Positions 1-9,267 of a stretch of DNA of 64,000 nucleotides are shown in pieces; position 1 is the first letter of the stretch; every line of letters starts with the position of its first letter. The stretch is taken from the NCBI GenBank assembly GCA_014728035.1, contig WJMJ01000034.1:1-64000 (forward strand), written 5' to 3'. A program made the translations under genes and the position numbers. Source of the stretch: Promethearchaeota archaeon. Lineage in GTDB: Archaea > Asgardarchaeota > Thorarchaeia > Thorarchaeales > Thorarchaeaceae. The notes under the pieces were generated by a model. That model did not search any database. It was not told the origin of the DNA and was given only the letters and a program-made list of their open reading frames with translations.

Positions 1-1848
1 ACAGCAAGTATCCAAAATAAGACGCCTAAGCATCTCATGAGAGATAATAGATAGAAATGTATCGCTCAAAATGAAACAAATCTTTCCTCCATTTTTCACT
101 CGTCTAATAGCATTTGCAAGAAAGAAACCGTAAGCATCATTACTGCCAAGCTTGTATTTGTAACTCTGTGCTTCCTTTCTATACATTTTCTTATATGCAT
201 CACGTCTTATCTTGGTCGGTTTTCCGCCGTAAGGTGGATTTCCAATAAATACATCAAATTCAGCTACTTTGAAATCCCCTATTGTTTTAGTTACATGATG
301 TTGATTTAAACCAGATTCCATCTCTTCAGAAAAATCTGTTATATCCGGACTTTTTGCAAGATGACCACTAGTTTCTGATTTATCTACTGGAACCATTCCA
401 AGACTATCGAATACAAATACATTTGGAATCTTCATGTCAGCCATATTTGAATACTTGAAGAACAATCGAATCGCAGATAGTTGAACTGCAAAAGGATCTA
501 TATCATTTCCCCAAACTTGACTAAGAGATTTAGAAATCGCTTCTTCTTCCGTGTATCCTTTATCATCATAAAGTAAATTTTTCAAATACTCAACACATGA
601 CTCTAAGAAATGTCCACTTCCACATGCGGGATCAATTATTTCATAATCAGATTTGATTCCGACATTTTCTACCATATACCTAACTGTACTCTTAGGTGTA
701 TAGAAAGCTCCAAGATGTTGTTGCTGTTGGCATTTTCTCAAAAAAGTCTGATAAAGTTCACCAACACGATATTCTGAAATTGCACTAAAATCATATTTCT
801 TAAGATTGATGATAAGATTTGTAACTATCTCATTTTCTGGATAAAAATAATCATAATCCGACTTTGAATAGACTTTTGGAAAATCAACTTCTGCAAGAGA
901 GAATGCAGCTTGAGTTATTTCATACCAAGTTTTAGTATCTATGGCTTTCTCTTTTAATTCACGCACAAATTCTCTGAATACTTCCTCATTAATTTCCGAA
1001 TCATATATTTCCAGTTTCTTCTTTAGGAAAGCAGCTGAAATTCCTGCAAATGCTTTCTCTCGTTCAGACATAGATTTCGTAATATCAAACTCTCGAAGAA
1101 CACGAAAATAAGAATCCAAATCATTATCTTCAATGAATTTAAGAAATATTATTTTATTTAGATAATTAAGTGCTGAAGTAGCAGCTATCTCTTTATGTAC
1201 TCTACTGATTGATTTTGTGTCTAGACTTTTTCCTATTCTATTCTTTAAATCCTTGTAATGATCAAATATTCCTTCAGGATATCTATTTCCATCTAAATCA
1301 GTTGATTCACTTCTCTCAATTCTCTGTAGTTGACGATATATGGAGTCTTGAAATTCATCTATAAAGGGAGATATAACTTGAATTAGCTTGGTGAGTTCTA
1401 TCATCTTCGTAGAGTATTCACCAGGTTTTTGTTTCTGAACTTCTTTCCAAGACAAGACTTTTCCTATTTTCTTATAGTCGGGATTTTTTGGGTTTCTTGT
1501 CGTCGCTTCATACATTATAAACTGAATACCATCACTAACTAAGAGATAAGGTGGAGGAGAATCAAAGTCTTCTGCATATGCGTATGGGAGAAGTTGCTCA
1601 TCTAACAGTTTCTTGAGAAGATCTTCTCTTAATTTATTAGATGAATCTGAGAGTTTTCCTTCAGCTTTTAGTTCAACCAAGACAAGGGGTTTGCCTTGAT
1701 ACATATAACATCCATCAAAAAAACCAGTTTCTAAGAATCCTTGTTGATCATATCTTTCAGGCCCTGAAGATGCGGCTGAGGGAAATCCTTTCTTTTTCAT
1801 AAAAGGATGAAATAAACGATCTCGTGTTTCATCTTCATTTTGTGGCAA
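1..1848 (-). CDS. Type IIG/Eco57I-like restriction-modification enzyme (PD-(D/E)XK-like N-terminus plus N6-adenine methylase), 3' end truncated by the window edge
   Basis: Manual reverse-strand translation gives an open frame from TTG 1848 (or ATG 1800) to position 1. It contains FFDGCYMYQGKPLVLVELKAEGK (nuclease-like D...ExK), EIIDPACGSGHFLES (SAM motif I) and FDVFIGNPPYGGKPTK (NPPY motif IV). It is absent from the ORF track because no stop codon lies in the window. Confidence 0.85.
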   Translation of the reverse strand, partial: MPQNEDETRDRLFHPFMKKKGFPSAASSGPERYDQQGFLETGFFDGCYMYQGKPLVLVELKAEGKLSDSSNKLREDLLKKLLDEQLLPYAYAEDFDSPPPYLLVSDGIQFIMYEATTRNPKNPDYKKIGKVLSWKEVQKQKPGEYSTKMIELTKLIQVISPFIDEFQDSIYRQLQRIERSESTDLDGNRYPEGIFDHYKDLKNRIGKSLDTKSISRVHKEIAATSALNYLNKIIFLKFIEDNDLDSYFRVLREFDITKSMSEREKAFAGISAAFLKKKLEIYDSEINEEVFREFVRELKEKAIDTKTWYEITQAAFSLAEVDFPKVYSKSDYDYFYPENEIVTNLIINLKKYDFSAISEYRVGELYQTFLRKCQQQQHLGAFYTPKSTVRYMVENVGIKSDYEIIDPACGSGHFLESCVEYLKNLLYDDKGYTEEEAISKSLSQVWGNDIDPFAVQLSAIRLFFKYSNMADMKIPNVFVFDSLGMVPVDKSETSGHLAKSPDITDFSEEMESGLNQHHVTKTIGDFKVAEFDVFIGNPPYGGKPTKIRRDAYKKMYRKEAQSYKYKLGSNDAYGFFLANAIRRVKNGGKICFILSDTFLSIISHEMLRRLILDTCC

Positions 1849-1949
1849 AAACTATCCCTCAATACTTAACAAAAGATGACAACTAATAAATCGACCGAAA
1901 ATATTCTCTTTTCTGACAAATGATAATTCAAGGAAAGTGGACGCGGAAA

Positions 1950-2945
1950 TCATCTTGGTTTGATTTCTCCACCCCATTGGACCAAATCTTTAACAGTTTC
2001 TTCACGATTCCATTTTGGTTCAAATCCTAATTCATCTTTAATTTTAGAACTATCAACAATATAATTGGAACCCAACATCTTAACGCGAAATGAAGTGATG
2101 AGTGGAGGATTTGGTCTGAGAAATGCTCTATAGAGACCCCCAACAATAGCTCCAAGACCAACAGCGACTTTGTAGGGAATATTCCTGAAATCCTTTTCGA
2201 CATCTAATTCGTCAGCAACCATTTCTGCAAATTCTTTCATCTCTGTAGTAAATGAAACCACATTGTATGCATTCCCATTAGCGACATCCATTTTTTCAGC
2301 AGCTAATACTAGAGCTCTTCCTACATCTTCTCCGTGTACTATACTCTGTTTATTATTTCCACCACTGAATATGGTGTATTCACCGGACCTCATCAATTTG
2401 ATGATATTTGGGCCCGTGTACATGTCGCCATATCCCAAAACGATAGGTGGTCGAATTGCTGTTGCATTGAATCCATGCTTTTCAGAGTATTCCCAGACTA
2501 ATTCCTCTGCTGCTAGTTTTGACTTCTGATAGGCGTTTGCCGGCTTGTGGGGATAATTCTCATGCATTGGTTCTTCAGTATTTGGAAATCCATAGAGAGC
2601 CGTTGAAGAAGTGTAGATAAGATTTGGAATCTCTTTCTCTACAACAAAATCCAAGATGTTTCTAGTGCCTTCAACGTTAACCGGCCAGAAATGTTGTTTT
2701 CCACCCCAATCAGACATTATAGCCGCATTATGAAACAGCCATTCAGTATCTTCAGGGATTGCACTACTCAAAGAATCTACTTCTGTTATATCACCAATAA
2801 CCGTCCGAACTTGTACATCTTCAAGCAGATATAGATCTGATGATTCACGGACAAGTATAGTAACTTCATGTCCTTTTTGTACAAGAGTTCTGACAATATG
2901 ATTACCAATGAATCCAGTACCACCAGTCACAAAGCATTTTGTCAT
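1950..2945 (-). CDS. NAD-dependent epimerase/dehydratase (extended SDR)
   Basis: N-terminal VTGGTGFIGNHIV Rossmann motif and YQKSKLAAE (YxxxK) catalytic motif. Confidence 0.9.
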   Translation of the reverse strand: MTKCFVTGGTGFIGNHIVRTLVQKGHEVTILVRESSDLYLLEDVQVRTVIGDITEVDSLSSAIPEDTEWLFHNAAIMSDWGGKQHFWPVNVEGTRNILDFVVEKEIPNLIYTSSTALYGFPNTEEPMHENYPHKPANAYQKSKLAAEELVWEYSEKHGFNATAIRPPIVLGYGDMYTGPNIIKLMRSGEYTIFSGGNNKQSIVHGEDVGRALVLAAEKMDVANGNAYNVVSFTTEMKEFAEMVADELDVEKDFRNIPYKVAVGLGAIVGGLYRAFLRPNPPLITSFRVKMLGSNYIVDSSKIKDELGFEPKWNREETVKDLVQWGGEIKPR

Positions 2946-3031
2946 ACCAGCACCGCAAATATCTATTGGGAGGACTTTTTTCAGTCTTCCGAATTTTCAT
3001 AGAAACTGATCTTAGTAATTATCCAAGTACT

Positions 3032-3052
3032 AACACAGTACAATATTGTGTT
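3032..3052. promoter_or_regulatory. Inverted repeat AACACA-N9-TGTGTT immediately upstream of a TATA-like element
   Basis: Read directly: aacacagtacaatattgtgtt followed by tgtgtataaatg, about 70-90 bp upstream of the 3125 ORF. Confidence 0.4.
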
Positions 3053-3124
3053 GTGTATAAATGTGAACAATGATATTTTTTAGGAAGAAGGGAAACATGT
3101 AACCGCAATGTGAGTTGAAAAAGC

Positions 3125-6100
3125 TTGACAAAGTACGCCATTCTAGTAATCATGTTATTCATGATTATTTTTGCAGGGTCAACCGCTACTGAAAATACAG
3201 AAGTGACTATTGCCACAGGTACTCCCAGGCAAACAATGCAAATTGGTCAGGATGAATATGTTGTTCATGAACCAATATCAATAACTTCAAAACAAGACAT
3301 GGTAGATTTAGGACTACCTGGAGCTGGAAAAGCTGACAATCCATTCATTATTGAAGAATTTATCTTTGAGGAAAATGAAGAATCCATCTATATCCAAACC
3401 ACAGATGAATATCTGATTATTAGAAACTGCTTTTTCAGAGATAATATGGTTCCATATCAATCAGGAGATATTAGTCTGGTGGGAGCAAGTAATGTAGTAG
3501 TTACTAATTGCACATTTCAAGGTTATTACAGAGGTGGCGTCTATTCTAGTTTTTCATCAGATTGCCTCATATCTGATTGTACATTCAAGGTTTACGAATC
3601 ACAAATTCAAGTATACCAATCTCAAAGATTCAATCTTGAGAATAACTATTTTGAGATGAGATCAAGAATATTATACAGTGACTCTTTTGACTCTCAGATT
3701 CAAAATAATGAGATAAATTCGCAAATGTATTCTAATATAGGAGCTCATTTTTCTAATAATGTTTCTTTCATCAACAATCAACTGATTTTGTCACAACCTG
3801 GATATATGTCAAATCAATTGATATCATGTCAGTATACAAACAATTTTGTTTTTAGAAACAACATCGTAGAAAATTATTCGTTCGGATTGAGAATATCAAA
3901 TTGCTTGAACGCAAGGATTGAAGATAATGTGTTTGTCAATAGCGGAATCGAATTGTACTCTAATTCTAATGATCCAAATCATTTTCTACATGATATCACA
4001 AACAACACGTGCTCTGGGAAACCACTTGTGTATCTGACCCAAGAATCCAATCTGGATATCTCGTCTGCAGGACAAGTGATAGCAGTAGATTGTACAAATA
4101 TCGTAGTAAGTGAAGAAAATTTTGTTAGCACTTATCAACCTATTCAATTCGCTTTTTGCAGAGATTCCAGAATTGAAAAATGTACTTTCTTGTTGGGAAG
4201 GATTGGCATTTCTATTATCAAGAGTGAAAATATAACGATCTCAACATGTAATTTTTTGGAAATATATCAAAGTAGCATCACTATACTAGATTCTCATGAT
4301 GTTCAAATTGAGTGGAATAATATATCTCAAATAGAAACAACAACTAGAGGAATGACCATATTCAATTCAATCAATTGTAGAATCACAAATAACAGTGTGA
4401 ATGTTTCTCAATATGCATTGAGTGTACTTGAATCGGCCGATATTGATATAATTGATAATAGCTTTGAAGCTCAGTATATGGGATTTCATATTGCTGATTG
4501 TTCATTCATTAATCTTCAGAATAACACCATTGATACAAACAATGATGAATTTTGGATCGAGTTATCTAAGAATATCACACTCACTGAAAATACAATTCTA
4601 GCAAACCAGAAAAAATTTGGAATCTATATTTGTCAAAATGTATCAATGGTAAATAATGAGTTATATGGAATTCTGTTATATATTGAAGGTAGTAACAAAT
4701 CCTGTTATAAGCTGAATGTAGTAGGTAATCTAATAGATAACCATGAATTGACTTTTCTGGTAGAACAACAGGATTTGAATTTGAATTGTACTTTCTCCAC
4801 TCAAGTATTTTTGATTGATTGTCAAAATGTGAGTGTCACTAGTGGATATGAAAATATCACCAAAAGCTTGCTTTTTGCATTTTGTAATGACACCATATTT
4901 TTCAATACTTCAATAAATGATATCCAATATGTTGGACTTGAATGCATCCAATCAAGTGGGATTTCACTCACAGGAATAACTGTTGAAGATGCAAAGGATG
5001 TTGTTGAAATTCGAGAATCCCAAAATTGTATCATATCAGATAGCAAGTTTACAAATTGTAGTCACACAATTCGGCTGGATAATATAGTTGGATTGACTAT
5101 TTCTGACACCATAATTGAAACTTCAACGTACGGAATTATTCTGGATAATGGAAATGATGGTATTGTTTCAAATGTCCAACTTCTCAATATTTCACATTTC
5201 GGATTTGAAATAGTAGATTTTGATAATGTATCTATAATAGATAGTCAATTTGAGGTGACTGGATTATTTTCTATAAATATATACTACTCATCTGATGTAA
5301 TTGTAAAACGGAATGATTTCAATAATGGGGGATTTGGCATCACAGGATATAATTCGGAAAGAATACAAGTTAGGAATAGCCATTTTGAAAATTGTGATGG
5401 AGCAATAAGAATCGATAAATCATCAGACAGTATAATTACCCAGAATACGATAATTGGTTCGGGATTTGAATCAGGAATTTCAATCACTGAATCATATGAC
5501 TGTACGATATCTCTTAACACGTTGAAAGGTAACTGGGTGTCTATTCATGCTTCGTTTTCAGATGGATTAGCTCTTTCTGAAAATATATTCGAAAATGGAG
5601 GAATCTACTTCCGGTCCTTTTTCAGTTTCACTATGTCAAACAATTTTGCAAATGGCAAAGAAATTGTAAGCATCAAAGGTCAGAATGATATAACCCTCAT
5701 TGATGATGACTATGGCCAACTTATTTTGTATGATTGCATGCGAGTCACATTAGAAAATATTGAAATTGAGAATGTATCCGTCCCCATTCAGCTAATTGCT
5801 TGTTATACCAGCACTATTGATTCATGTAGGATATCAGATTCTTACTACGGAATGTCTTTTGTGAATTGTATCGATTCAGACATTCAAGATACAGATATCA
5901 CTTACTGTGAAATAGGGATGGTGTTCATGAGTTGTGATGATTGTACCACAACCTCCTCGTATTTTGCCTGGAATTCTATTGGTGCTGAAGCGGTTTCGTC
6001 ATTTGGTGTTTTGAGATTCTACGAGAATGAATTCTATAAGAATGAAATTGGTCTAAGCATTCACTATAGTAGTAATGCAATAGTCGAAGATAACCTATTT

Positions 6101-7828
6101 GATAGGTGTATTCTATATGGATTGGAATGTATCCAGACGGACAGTTGCGAAATAAACAGAAATCAATTTCAGGATTCTCTTATAGCTGCAATATTTCGTT
6201 ACGGCTCAAACAATAGATTTGAGGAAAATATATTGATCAACAATGGGATAATGATAGATGGATATTCTAATGAAGTAGTTCTTGCAAATGATAACAAAGT
6301 AAACGAGAAGGAACTATTTATCGCATACAACATCGCCAATCAAGTCATCAACGCAAACGATTATGGCCAGATAATAGTGATGAATGGTTCTGGAGTCACT
6401 ATCAAAAATGCAGAGATAAGAAACGCATCAATTGGTATTGAAATCGTACGCTCAAACGATTGTGAGATTATTAGTAATGTTCTACTACAAAATTCATTTG
6501 CGTCAATTTACGTATATGAGAGCGATCAATTATCAATCCATCATAATGTGATTTCAGATAGTGATATTGGAATTAAACAAGTTAAATCGATGTACTGTAA
6601 TATAACACAAAACGAGATTGACAATTGTGTTGTAGGTATCGAATCAAAATTAGATGGAGAGGGTACAATAGTTCAAAACAGTGTTAGTGACTCTGAAACA
6701 GGAATCAAATCAAGAGGGTCATATTCTATATCTATCCTTAACAATACGGTAACCAGTTGTGATATCGGGATAGAATTAGCTCATTATCTTGATTACTACT
6801 ATCCATTTAGATCCAGCGATTGTGAAGTCAGACAAAACATGGTATTCCGAGGAAGTATAGGTATCAAATGTGGATTAGCTGTAGAGTGTAAGCTAGTAAA
6901 TAATTCAATTTATGCGAATTCTGATTTTGGAGTATTCCTAAATAGCTCAAGTATATCCAACTTGGTTTACGAAAACAATATTGGTTGGAATGCAATTGAT
7001 GCATATGATTCAGGTTTTGATAACAAGTGGAACACGAATGATGGAATAGGGAATAATTGGTATAACCAAACTCCATCATACCCTAAAAAAATCCAAGGTC
7101 TTGCGAACAGTACAGATTTCTATCCAGTCTACGAAGAGGATACAACAGCACCGACAGTTTCTGCTAAACAAGAAATTGCATTTGAGTATGGAACACCTGA
7201 AATATTGGCAATCGTTCATTGTGATGATCTATTTCTATGGACATATTCCTTGACCATCGATAGTCAAACACCAAGTGAGTATAATATTACAAGTCGAAAG
7301 ATTGAGATTGCCGTTTCTCATTTAGAGCCAGGAGTACATAACGTAATAGTGGTTGTGGGTGATTATGTTGGGTACACCAGTAGCATTTCTATTGAAGTTG
7401 TTTCAGATACCCCACAAATACCATATCTGGACCATCCAGAAGATATTCAATATGTAGAAGGAAGCACTGGAAATCGAATAGTCTGGAATGCCTCAGATAA
7501 TTATCCAGATAGCTATATTATCTTATTAGATGGTAATGAACTCAAAAATGAAGTATGGAATGGTAGTTCAATAACATTATCTGTTGATGGACTGGCAATA
7601 TCTAGATACAACTTCACAGTGATAGTTTTTGACAAAGCTGGCAACTATGCAAACGATTCCGTCTATGTTGAAGTTGTTACACCAATAGATCCAATGATGG
7701 TTGCATTAGTCGGAATTATGATTGGAGAAGGTGTACTGGCAATCCTAATAGTTCGTTATTATGTCATGAAGAAGTCCGAAATTAGTGAAGATACACCCGT
7801 ATCTCCAGATTCAATACTCGAATCCTAA
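3125..7828 (+). CDS. Large secreted, membrane-anchored right-handed parallel beta-helix (NosD/PbH1-type) surface protein
   Basis: N-terminal hydrophobic signal, dozens of ~22-aa 'I.NN.I..s..Gi.l..s.n..I..N.i' rungs, a C-terminal TM (MMVALVGIMIGEGVLAILIVRYYV) and many NxS/T sequons. TTG start. Confidence 0.85.
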   Translation: MTKYAILVIMLFMIIFAGSTATENTEVTIATGTPRQTMQIGQDEYVVHEPISITSKQDMVDLGLPGAGKADNPFIIEEFIFEENEESIYIQTTDEYLIIRNCFFRDNMVPYQSGDISLVGASNVVVTNCTFQGYYRGGVYSSFSSDCLISDCTFKVYESQIQVYQSQRFNLENNYFEMRSRILYSDSFDSQIQNNEINSQMYSNIGAHFSNNVSFINNQLILSQPGYMSNQLISCQYTNNFVFRNNIVENYSFGLRISNCLNARIEDNVFVNSGIELYSNSNDPNHFLHDITNNTCSGKPLVYLTQESNLDISSAGQVIAVDCTNIVVSEENFVSTYQPIQFAFCRDSRIEKCTFLLGRIGISIIKSENITISTCNFLEIYQSSITILDSHDVQIEWNNISQIETTTRGMTIFNSINCRITNNSVNVSQYALSVLESADIDIIDNSFEAQYMGFHIADCSFINLQNNTIDTNNDEFWIELSKNITLTENTILANQKKFGIYICQNVSMVNNELYGILLYIEGSNKSCYKLNVVGNLIDNHELTFLVEQQDLNLNCTFSTQVFLIDCQNVSVTSGYENITKSLLFAFCNDTIFFNTSINDIQYVGLECIQSSGISLTGITVEDAKDVVEIRESQNCIISDSKFTNCSHTIRLDNIVGLTISDTIIETSTYGIILDNGNDGIVSNVQLLNISHFGFEIVDFDNVSIIDSQFEVTGLFSINIYYSSDVIVKRNDFNNGGFGITGYNSERIQVRNSHFENCDGAIRIDKSSDSIITQNTIIGSGFESGISITESYDCTISLNTLKGNWVSIHASFSDGLALSENIFENGGIYFRSFFSFTMSNNFANGKEIVSIKGQNDITLIDDDYGQLILYDCMRVTLENIEIENVSVPIQLIACYTSTIDSCRISDSYYGMSFVNCIDSDIQDTDITYCEIGMVFMSCDDCTTTSSYFAWNSIGAEAVSSFGVLRFYENEFYKNEIGLSIHYSSNAIVEDNLFDRCILYGLECIQTDSCEINRNQFQDSLIAAIFRYGSNNRFEENILINNGIMIDGYSNEVVLANDNKVNEKELFIAYNIANQVINANDYGQIIVMNGSGVTIKNAEIRNASIGIEIVRSNDCEIISNVLLQNSFASIYVYESDQLSIHHNVISDSDIGIKQVKSMYCNITQNEIDNCVVGIESKLDGEGTIVQNSVSDSETGIKSRGSYSISILNNTVTSCDIGIELAHYLDYYYPFRSSDCEVRQNMVFRGSIGIKCGLAVECKLVNNSIYANSDFGVFLNSSSISNLVYENNIGWNAIDAYDSGFDNKWNTNDGIGNNWYNQTPSYPKKIQGLANSTDFYPVYEEDTTAPTVSAKQEIAFEYGTPEILAIVHCDDLFLWTYSLTIDSQTPSEYNITSRKIEIAVSHLEPGVHNVIVVVGDYVGYTSSISIEVVSDTPQIPYLDHPEDIQYVEGSTGNRIVWNASDNYPDSYIILLDGNELKNEVWNGSSITLSVDGLAISRYNFTVIVFDKAGNYANDSVYVEVVTPIDPMMVALVGIMIGEGVLAILIVRYYVMKKSEISEDTPVSPDSILES

Positions 7829-7973
7829 ATCGATATGAATTGATGAGTCATCTAAGTAGTTTTGGATAAATAATCATAATTCCAAAATTCATGTTTAATA
7901 TCATAGAGATTATTACTCAAAAGAAGTTTTCTAAAAGCCTTAATTGTGAATATATGAGTTTATAGCAGTTAAT

Positions 7974-8005
7974 TAGGCTCTTAGTGGTCACTTAATGCCT
8001 ATTAG
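7974..8005 (+). other. Imperfect hairpin downstream of the beta-helix gene
   Basis: TAGGC tc TTAGTG gt CACTtAA t GCCTA, followed ~35 nt later by a T-rich run. Confidence 0.3.
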
Positions 8006-8154
8006 TAGTGTAGAAAAAATGTAGTGATAATATCTATCCTTTTTCCCGGTTATGTACTTAATGAGTTCAACATATCGTGACGCATGGTGTTGGGCTTCCG
8101 GAGTGAATATCCCTTAGCATTTCGGCACATAAGAATTCTAGTAGGGGTAAAGAG

Positions 8155-8550
8155 ATGACAGAAGATACTGCAAATGAACCATTAATTAATACAGCTCATC
8201 CAAATATACGAGATGTTGAAGATATTGATCAATACTGGAGCTGGTTAGAGGATAGTCAGATTCAAGAAATTGACTCGGAAGAGATTCGTATCCTACAATG
8301 CCTGATGAAAGAATACATTGAAGATAGCAAGAAACTCCCTTTGGAACAAGCGGGATGGAGAAACAAGTATAACATATCCAAGAAAGCAAGAGTATCCCAA
8401 AAGAAAATCTATTGCGAAACAGGCCCAATCGAATCATTGGTGGATTTAGGTTTGATTGAAATTCGTGATTCACCAATTTCTTGGGGTGGTCAGAAATATA
8501 ATTACCGAATCAAAATCACAAAGCAGCTGATACATTATCTTGAGTTGTAG
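8155..8550 (+). CDS. Soluble winged-helix-like protein with the WRNKY...WGGQKY domain
   Basis: 131 aa. GWRNKYNISKKARVSQKKIYCETGPIESLVDLGLIEIRDSPISWGGQKYNYRI is homologous to domains in the 8622 and 11197 genes. Confidence 0.7.
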   Translation: MTEDTANEPLINTAHPNIRDVEDIDQYWSWLEDSQIQEIDSEEIRILQCLMKEYIEDSKKLPLEQAGWRNKYNISKKARVSQKKIYCETGPIESLVDLGLIEIRDSPISWGGQKYNYRIKITKQLIHYLEL

Positions 8551-8621
8551 GGGAGTTATCATGGTCTTCATTCCTATCAGCAAAACTGCTATTAGGTCGA
8601 AATTGCGATATCAGACTTGGT

Positions 8622-9227
8622 ATGGAGCAAACTCGTCAATATGGTTATTTAACCAATCACATGGAGAATCTACCAAATCCAGAAGTATCAGGAAGTGTTA
8701 TACTAGCAGTTGCGATGCCAGTTATCATATTCTCGATTCTTTCACTTGGTTTCTCTATTGTAATGCTGATTTATGCAGTTCTAACAATACGAAGTCTCTC
8801 AGGTAAAAGCTCTAGAGAGGAATCGAAAGTGAGTCATGAGAAAGTCCTGATTCCAGAGTCTATAGCAAAAGAAATCACTTCAAAGAATATTATGAGTTTT
8901 CTAGAATCTCTACTCACCGAAGACGAGGTAAGAATAATCATTGCATTAGCAAAAGCAATTGTTACAGATAGAAAAAAAGAGGTTAATGATGATCAAATTG
9001 GACTAAGAAATAAGTATCAGATCAGTACAGAGTCGAATGTAGAACAGAGAGTAATTTACAGTAAAGCTGGACCAATAGACCGACTTGTCGAGGTTGGCAT
9101 CATTATGAAAATTGGTGCAGAAAAGCAAACTGGTGGACAAAAATATCTCTATGTCTTGAGTAAAGATAATTCTATCACAGCTCCTCTGATTGAAATATTT
9201 GATAGCAGAGAGGAAGTTCAAGAATAA
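8622..9227 (+). CDS. Membrane-anchored winged-helix-like protein (N-terminal TM plus WRNKY...GGQKY-type domain)
   Basis: TM helix SVILAVAMPVIIFSILSLGFSIVMLIYAVLTI, then GLRNKYQISTESNVEQRVIYSKAGPIDRLVEVGII...TGGQKYLYVL. Confidence 0.7.
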   Translation: MEQTRQYGYLTNHMENLPNPEVSGSVILAVAMPVIIFSILSLGFSIVMLIYAVLTIRSLSGKSSREESKVSHEKVLIPESIAKEITSKNIMSFLESLLTEDEVRIIIALAKAIVTDRKKEVNDDQIGLRNKYQISTESNVEQRVIYSKAGPIDRLVEVGIIMKIGAEKQTGGQKYLYVLSKDNSITAPLIEIFDSREEVQE

Positions 9228-9267
9228 AAAACAGATTGTTTGCGTTTAGATAAAACGAGGAAATAAA

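Noticed and set aside
2263-2529. 88-aa plus-strand ORF
   Set aside because: Antisense to the well-supported epimerase gene. No recognisable domain.
8540-8806. 88-aa plus-strand ORF overlapping the 8622 gene
   Set aside because: Alternate frame. The 8622 frame has the TM and conserved domain.
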